From Deltaproteobacteria bacterium (GTDB lineage Bacteria > Desulfobacterota > Deferrisomatia > Deferrisomatales > Deferrisomataceae), in contig JAADGT010000366.1 in assembly GCA_013152215.1 (NCBI GenBank), forward strand, positions 1 through 6,686: 6,686 nt of DNA, given 5' to 3'. The notes under the pieces are model-generated. The model was given only the letters and a program-made list of their open reading frames with translations, was not told where the DNA came from and made no database searches. Below, one piece after another: positions 1 to 6,686 of this stretch (its first letter is position 1; each line of letters begins with the position of its first letter). Position numbers and translations under genes: made by a program.

Positions 1-173
1 CCGGTCCGGGCATCGGCGCCGGGTTCGCCGGCGCGGCCGCCTGCGACGGCACGGCCCGCCGGCCCGACCGGGCCCCGCTGATCCTGCGCACCATGCTGGT
101 GGGCCAGGCCGTGAGCCAGTCCACGAGCGTATACGGCCTCGTGGTGGCCCTGGTGCTCCTGTACGTCGTATGA
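1..173 (+). CDS. atpE: ATP synthase Fo subunit c, first tandem copy (5' partial), lacking the ion-binding Glu
   Basis: This is the C-terminal part of a rotor-ring c subunit, cut by the window start; codons begin at base 3 and the stop is TGA 171-173. The visible part has the end of helix 1 (GPGIGAGF), the polar loop (ARRP) and helix 2 ([19 protein letters not shown]). It is identical to the next gene's product at 37 of 56 aligned positions, and a 27-base stretch is identical between the two genes. In ordinary c subunits helix 2 carries the Glu or Asp that binds H+ or Na+. Here that codon is CAG (Gln) at 117-119, and the helix-1 ligand position is Ala. The subunit therefore looks unable to carry an ion, although S, T and Y of a Na+-type site remain. 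Because the 5' part is missing, it could be a single hairpin or the second hairpin of a longer, V-type c protein. The family is certain; the non-coupling role is inferred. Confidence 0.9.
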   Translation, partial: GPGIGAGFAGAAACDGTARRPDRAPLILRTMLVGQAVSQSTSVYGLVVALVLLYVV

Positions 174-205
174 TCTGGACCCTCACCCAGGAAAGGAGTC
201 GTCCC

Positions 206-454
206 ATGGACATCACCGGAGCAGACCTGGTCCGCGCGGCAGCCCTCCTCGGCGCGGGCATCGCCATGGGCTTCGGCGCCATCGGCCCCGGCATCGGCGA
301 GGGGTTCGCGGCCGGCAAGGCCTGCGAGGGCATCGCCCGGGCGCCGGAGCACGCCAACCTCCTGACCCGCACCATGCTGGTGGGCCAGGCCGTGTCCGAG
401 TCCACCGGCATCTACGCCCTGGTCGTCGCCCTGCTCCTCATCTTCGTCGTGTAG
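206..454 (+). CDS. atpE: ATP synthase Fo subunit c, second tandem copy, two-carboxylate Na+-type site
   Basis: This 82-residue membrane hairpin forms the rotor ring that carries ions through Fo. The start is ATG 206, preceded by AAAGGAG at 192-198; an in-frame ATG at 170 overlaps the upstream stop and adds 12 residues atypical of c subunits. Helix 1 runs to about residue 40 and contains GPGIGEGF, the loop is around residues 43-47 (IARAP), and helix 2 contains [12 protein letters not shown]65 is the expected ion-binding carboxylate. With V63, S66, T67 and Y70 it matches the Na+ site known from Ilyobacter tartaricus. At position 32, where Ilyobacter has Gln, this protein has Glu (codon 299-301), giving the two-carboxylate arrangement reported for Fusobacterium nucleatum. 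Na+ coupling is inferred from these residues; H+ coupling is not excluded. The gene sits 32 bases after a divergent, Glu-less copy and is separated from the stalk genes by a promoter-containing gap. Confidence 0.95.
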   Translation: MDITGADLVRAAALLGAGIAMGFGAIGPGIGEGFAAGKACEGIARAPEHANLLTRTMLVGQAVSESTGIYALVVALLLIFVV

Positions 455-462
455 GGCCGGCC

Positions 463-510
463 GGGCCCCTTTCCGGGGCCCCCAACCGCCGAAACCCGCC
501 CGTTTCTTTT
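463..510 (+). terminator. Hairpins after the c genes: possible weak terminator or mRNA-end element
   Basis: A perfect 7-bp G/C stem (463-469 with 475-481, 5-base loop) starts nine bases after the c stop codon. A second short stem, GAAAC 491-495 with GTTTC 502-506, is followed directly by TTTT 507-510. An alternative pairing is CCGAAA 489-494 with TTTCGG 515-520. None is as strong as the terminator at the operon end. The arrangement suggests partial termination or 3'-end stabilisation that lets c mRNA exceed downstream mRNA. That role is inferred. Confidence 0.35.
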
Positions 511-524
511 CAGCTTTCGGGTGT

Positions 525-553
525 TTGATTCCCGGGGGGCGTTCGTGTATCAT
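525..553 (+). promoter_or_regulatory. Predicted sigma70-type promoter for atpF' and downstream genes
   Basis: TTGATT (525-530) and TATCAT (548-553) are separated by exactly 17 bases. They match the -35 and -10 consensus at 4 of 6 and 5 of 6 positions. They lie in an otherwise G/C-rich gap, after the hairpins and about 40 bases before the atpF' start, so transcription would begin near 560. This would allow the stalk and F1 genes to be transcribed separately from the c genes. It is a sequence match only. Confidence 0.5.
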
Positions 554-593
554 CGCGGCCGCTTTCCGCCGGGCCCTTGGGAGGAGTGTTCCC

Positions 594-1022
594 GTGATCG
601 ATCTGAACGCCACCCTGATCATCCAGCTCGTCAACTTTCTCGTCCTGATGGTCCTGCTGGACCGGATCCTGTTCCGGCCCATGCTCCGGGTCCTCCAGGA
701 ACGCCAGGAGCGCACCGAGGGCCGGCGTCGGCAGGCCGAGACCCTGGAGGCCGAGGCCGAGTCGATCTGGGCCGACTACCAGGCCAAGATCCGCGAGGCC
801 AAGGCCGAGGCCGACCGGATCCGCACCCAGCTCGTCCAGCAGGCCGAGGCGCGGCGCCAGAAGCTCCTGGCCGACGCCGCGGCCGAGGCAGAGACCCAGC
901 TCGCCAAGATCCGGGCCCAGGTCCGCGCCGAGGCCGACGAGGCCCGCAAGGTGCTGGAGGCCGATGCCCGGACCCTGGCCCAGGAGCTGGCCGAGCGCCT
1001 TCTCGAAAGGAGGGTTGCCTGA
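594..1022 (+). CDS. atpF': ATP synthase Fo subunit b' (peripheral stalk)
   Basis: This 142-residue b-type subunit has one N-terminal membrane helix (about residues 5-26, containing QLVNFLVLMVLLDRILF) followed by FRPM and a long charged Ala/Glu/Arg-rich coiled coil to the C-terminus. With b it forms the peripheral stalk that stops the alpha/beta head from turning with the rotor. The GTG start at 594 is chosen because GGGAGGAG (579-586) lies 7 bases upstream and the product then begins with the family-typical short N-terminus. An in-frame ATG at 525 falls inside the predicted promoter and would add 23 unrelated residues. The stop TGA overlaps the atpF start by one base (TGATG), which points to translational coupling. 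It is called b' rather than b because it comes first of two b-type genes and has no signal-like leader, as in bacteria that carry both forms. Confidence 0.92.
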   Translation: MIDLNATLIIQLVNFLVLMVLLDRILFRPMLRVLQERQERTEGRRRQAETLEAEAESIWADYQAKIREAKAEADRIRTQLVQQAEARRQKLLADAAAEAETQLAKIRAQVRAEADEARKVLEADARTLAQELAERLLERRVA

Positions 1023-1597
1023 TGCGTTCGCTGGTCCGCGCCCGTGCGGTGGCGTTCTCGGCCGCCGCCCTGCTGCTCCCGGCGGTCGCCCTCGCCAGCG
1101 GCGGCGAGGGGGGCGGCAACCCATGGGTCGCCCTGGGCATGAAGTTCGTGAACTTCGGCATCCTGGTGGCCATCCTCTACTTCGCCCTGCGCAAGACCGT
1201 GCCCCAGGCCCTGCGGGACCGGCGCGAGAACATCCGCCGCGCCCTGGAGGAGTCGCGCAAGGCCTTGGAAGCGGCCCAGGCCAAGCTCCGGGAGTACAAG
1301 GAGCGGGTCGCCCACCTGGAGGACGAGATCGCCCAGCTCCGGGCCGACTTCGAGGCCGAGGGCAAGCGTCAGCAGGAGCGGATCCTGGCCGAGGCCGACA
1401 AGGCGGCCGAGTCCATCCGCCGCCAGGCCGAGGCGTCGGCCCAGAGCGAGGTCAAGCGGGCCCGGGACCAGCTCCGGGCCGAGGCCGCCCAACTGGCCGT
1501 GAGCCTGGCCGAGGAGACCATCCGCAAGGCCTACGGCCCCGAGGACCAGAAGAAGGCCGTCGCTTTCACCGTTGAGCGCGTCGAGGGACTCCATTGA
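1022..1597 (+). CDS. atpF: ATP synthase Fo subunit b (peripheral stalk), with signal-peptide-like N-terminus
   Basis: This 191-residue b subunit is the second peripheral-stalk strand. ATG 1022 is preceded by AAAGGAGG (1006-1013) and overlaps the atpF' stop. Residues 1-25 look like a cleavable signal peptide: basic start (MRSLVRAR), Ala/Leu-rich core and ALA before S26, with a Gly-rich linker (GGEGGGNP) after it. The true membrane anchor follows at about 36-55 (VALGMKFVNFGILVAILYF), then RKTVPQALRDRRENI and a long coiled coil with many Glu, Lys, Arg and Ala. It is longer than the 156-residue E. coli b mainly because of this leader. Similar leaders occur in b proteins of Geobacter-like bacteria. 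Whether it is cleaved is not visible here. The gene end overlaps the TTG start of atpH by four bases. Confidence 0.95.
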   Translation: MRSLVRARAVAFSAAALLLPAVALASGGEGGGNPWVALGMKFVNFGILVAILYFALRKTVPQALRDRRENIRRALEESRKALEAAQAKLREYKERVAHLEDEIAQLRADFEAEGKRQQERILAEADKAAESIRRQAEASAQSEVKRARDQLRAEAAQLAVSLAEETIRKAYGPEDQKKAVAFTVERVEGLH

Positions 1598-2123
1598 ACC
1601 GGAAGCGCATCGCCCGCCGTTACGCCAAGGCTTTGTTCGACCTGGCCCGGGAGCAGGGCCGGATCGAACCCGTGGGACAAGAGCTTCGGGAGCTCTACGA
1701 TCTGCTGGCCTCCAACCCCGAGCTGCGCACCACCCTCCTGACGCCCGTGCTCCCCCGCCGGGTCAAGGCCGAGGTGCTCGGCGCGCTCCTGGACAAGCTG
1801 GGGCCCTCGGATCTGGTGGCCAACTTCCTCCGGGTCCTCCTGGAGGCCCGCAAGCTCCCCGCCCTGCCCGACATCCTCGAGGCCTACGACGCCCTGGCCG
1901 ACGAGGCCGCCGGCCGCCTGCGGGGCGAGGTGGTCACCGCCCTGCCGCTCGGCGAGGCCGAGCTCGAGGCCATCCGCCAGGCCCTGGCCAAGCGGCTCCA
2001 GAAGGAGATCGTCCTTCCCCCGACATCCTCGGCGGGGTCATGGCGCGGGTCGGCAACCTCGTTTTCGATGCCAGCTTGCGCACCCAACTCCAGCGGCTGC
2101 GCGACAGCTTGATGAAGGGGTGA
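1594..2123 (+). CDS. atpH: ATP synthase F1 subunit delta, frameshifted near its C-terminus as given
   Basis: Delta sits on top of the F1 head and ties it to the b/b' stalk. The TTG start at 1594 overlaps the atpF stop and follows GAGGG (1583-1587); the product begins [18 protein letters not shown], matching the family N-terminus. About 141 residues read normally to KEIVL (base 2016). That frame then gives 31 unrelated residues and stops at 2112. The conserved C-terminal end ([17 protein letters not shown], then SLRTQL and LRDSLMKG) is present from 2019 to 2123 in a different frame. Compared with E. coli delta, about five residues should lie between the VL and PDILGG blocks, but only two bases do, suggesting a deletion of about 13 bases beside a five-C run. 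Restored, the protein would be about 180 residues, normal for delta. The family is certain; whether the break is real or an assembly error is not. Confidence 0.88.
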
Positions 2124-2130
2124 GAGAGCC

Positions 2131-3637
<1,507 letters not shown>

Positions 3638-3658
3638 TCCCCTAGGGAGCGTTAGCCC

Positions 3659-5980
<2,322 letters not shown>

Positions 5981-5995
5981 CCCGGGGAGGACCCC

Positions 5996-6412
5996 ATGGC
6001 ACAGCAGCGGTTTCGGCTGGAGGTGGTCACCCCCCAGCGCCTCCTGGTCAGCGACGAGGTGGACGAGATCACGGCGCCCGGCATCGAGGGCGAGTTCGGC
6101 GTGCTGCCCGGGCACACGCCGTTCCTCACGGCCCTGGGCGTGGGGGAGCTGATGTACCGCATCGGCGGGGAGGAGCACTTCCTCGCCCTGCGGCACGGGT
6201 TCGCCGAGGTGCAGCACGAGAAGGTCACGGTGCTGGCCGAGGAGGCCGAGTTCCCCTCGGAGATCGACCTGTCCCGGGCCGAGGCCGAGAAGGCCGAGGC
6301 CGAGGCCGAGCTCCAGCGGCTCAGCCACGAGTCCCGGGAGTACGCCGAGGCCCAGGCCAAACTGGAGCGGGCCGTGAACCGCATCCAGGTGGCCAGCCGC
6401 CACCTGCGCTGA
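5996..6412 (+). CDS. atpC: ATP synthase F1 subunit epsilon
   Basis: Epsilon sits at the foot of gamma, contacts the c ring, and can inhibit ATP hydrolysis through its C-terminal helices. The 138-residue product is complete; ATG 5996 follows GGGGAGG (5984-5990). Residues 1 to about 85 form the beta-sandwich domain, with the family motif GEFGVLPGHTP at 32-42. Residues from about 90 to 138 form the two-helix domain, rich in Glu, Ala and Arg. IDLSRA at 90-95 fits the I/L-D-x-x-R-A motif linked to ATP binding in Bacillus epsilon, so ATP-sensed inhibition is possible. It is the last gene of the operon and is followed within 25 bases by a strong terminator. Confidence 0.97.
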   Translation: MAQQRFRLEVVTPQRLLVSDEVDEITAPGIEGEFGVLPGHTPFLTALGVGELMYRIGGEEHFLALRHGFAEVQHEKVTVLAEEAEFPSEIDLSRAEAEKAEAEAELQRLSHESREYAEAQAKLERAVNRIQVASRHLR

Positions 6413-6436
6413 CCGGGCCCCGGCCCCAGAAACCCG

Positions 6437-6467
6437 AAAGGGGGCGCCCCGTGGGTGCCCCCTTTTT
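6437..6467 (+). terminator. Strong intrinsic terminator after atpC
   Basis: Bases 6437-6449 pair with 6453-6465 as a 13-bp stem (one G-U pair) closed by a 3-base loop. The lower part is AAAGGGGGC paired with GCCCCCTTT, and the 3' side runs into TTTTT (6463-6467). This is a textbook rho-independent terminator, placed 24 bases after the epsilon stop, and marks the end of the operon. Confidence 0.92.
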
Positions 6468-6686
6468 CATTGATCCAGGCGGGTAAACAGGCGCTATCGT
6501 TCCCTGATCAGAGGGGCAAGGGAGCTGCCGGAGAGCCGGGCGCGGCCCCTTAGCTCGCCGCGCAGCGCCTCTGACGCTCGGACCGCGAAACGGGCCGGAT
6601 TCCACCGAGTTGTCATGAAACCAGCTCTTCGGTCCCGTGCCTGCGCGGCGAATCTCATGCCCGGCTTCGCGCCCGGCCGGAGGCAG
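6468..6686. other. Non-coding tail with nested inverted repeats; possible structured RNA, no gene recognised
   Basis: No protein or known RNA family is recognised here. A + strand frame is open to the window end (ATG 6615, no Shine-Dalgarno), and a - strand frame is open from the edge to a stop at 6494-6496. Neither product resembles a known protein, and the - strand frame has clearly weaker third-position G/C than the operon genes. Four pairings are nested: 6525-6529 with 6682-6686, 6535-6544 with 6668-6677, 6556-6565 with 6641-6650, and 6580-6585 with 6630-6635 (5, 10, 10 and 6 bp). Together they could form one long interrupted stem in an RNA, or an inverted repeat at a mobile-element end. 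A competing pair is 6489-6495 with 6564-6570. The strand is unknown and the element may continue past the window. Confidence 0.3.

Noticed and set aside
170..205. ATG 170 as the start of the second c gene
   Set aside because: It overlaps the preceding stop codon, has no suitable Shine-Dalgarno site and adds 12 charged residues foreign to c subunits. ATG 206 has AAAGGAG at proper spacing.
525..593. ATG 525 as the start of b'
   Set aside because: It lies in the predicted promoter -35 element and adds 23 unrelated residues. GTG 594 has GGGAGGAG at proper spacing and gives the family-typical N-terminus.
6494..6686. A - strand coding end (stop at 6494-6496), or a + strand gene start at 6615
   Set aside because: Neither product is recognisable. 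The + start has no clear Shine-Dalgarno site and the - frame has weaker third-position G/C bias than the real genes. More downstream sequence would be needed to decide.

Overview
This window holds most of an F1Fo ATP synthase operon, all on the + strand. The order is c (partial), c, b', b, delta, alpha, gamma, beta, epsilon, ending in a strong intrinsic terminator and about 220 bases with no recognisable gene. DNA is very G+C-rich with strong G/C preference at third codon positions. The separate b' gene, the signal-peptide-like N-terminus of b, and alpha, gamma and beta sequences resembling those of Geobacter-type bacteria suggest a high-GC Desulfobacterota ('deltaproteobacterial') genome, possibly Deferrisoma-like. 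The genus is a guess.

Layout: 1-454 carries two tandem c-subunit (rotor) genes, the first cut by the window edge. 455-593 is a 139-base gap with hairpins followed by a good sigma70-type promoter (TTGATT, 17-base spacer, TATCAT). 594-6412 is a tight run atpF'-atpF-atpH-atpA-atpG-atpD-atpC with Shine-Dalgarno sites and, at the 5' end, overlapping stop/start codons. 6437-6467 is the terminator. 6468-6686 has no convincing gene but contains nested inverted repeats that could fold into one long stem.

How the genes work together: c subunits form the membrane rotor, b and b' form the peripheral stalk, delta joins the stalk to the alpha/beta head, and gamma and epsilon form the central stalk. Subunit a (atpB) is not in the window and probably lies upstream.

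The most interesting part is the c pair. The complete c has the Na+-type helix-2 signature (V63, E65, S66, T67, Y70) plus a second carboxylate, E32, in helix 1. This matches the two-carboxylate motif described for the Fusobacterium nucleatum Na+ rotor. The partial upstream c has Gln instead of the essential Glu and Ala instead of E32, so it appears unable to carry an ion in the usual way. If both are made, the ring could be mixed, with fewer coupling sites than subunits.

Two genes are frameshifted as given. delta (atpH) breaks near 2016-2019 and alpha (atpA) near 3060-3062. In both the conserved remainder continues in another frame, and family alignment implies small deletions (about 13 and 5 bases). 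Sequencing or assembly error is the likeliest cause, but this should be verified.
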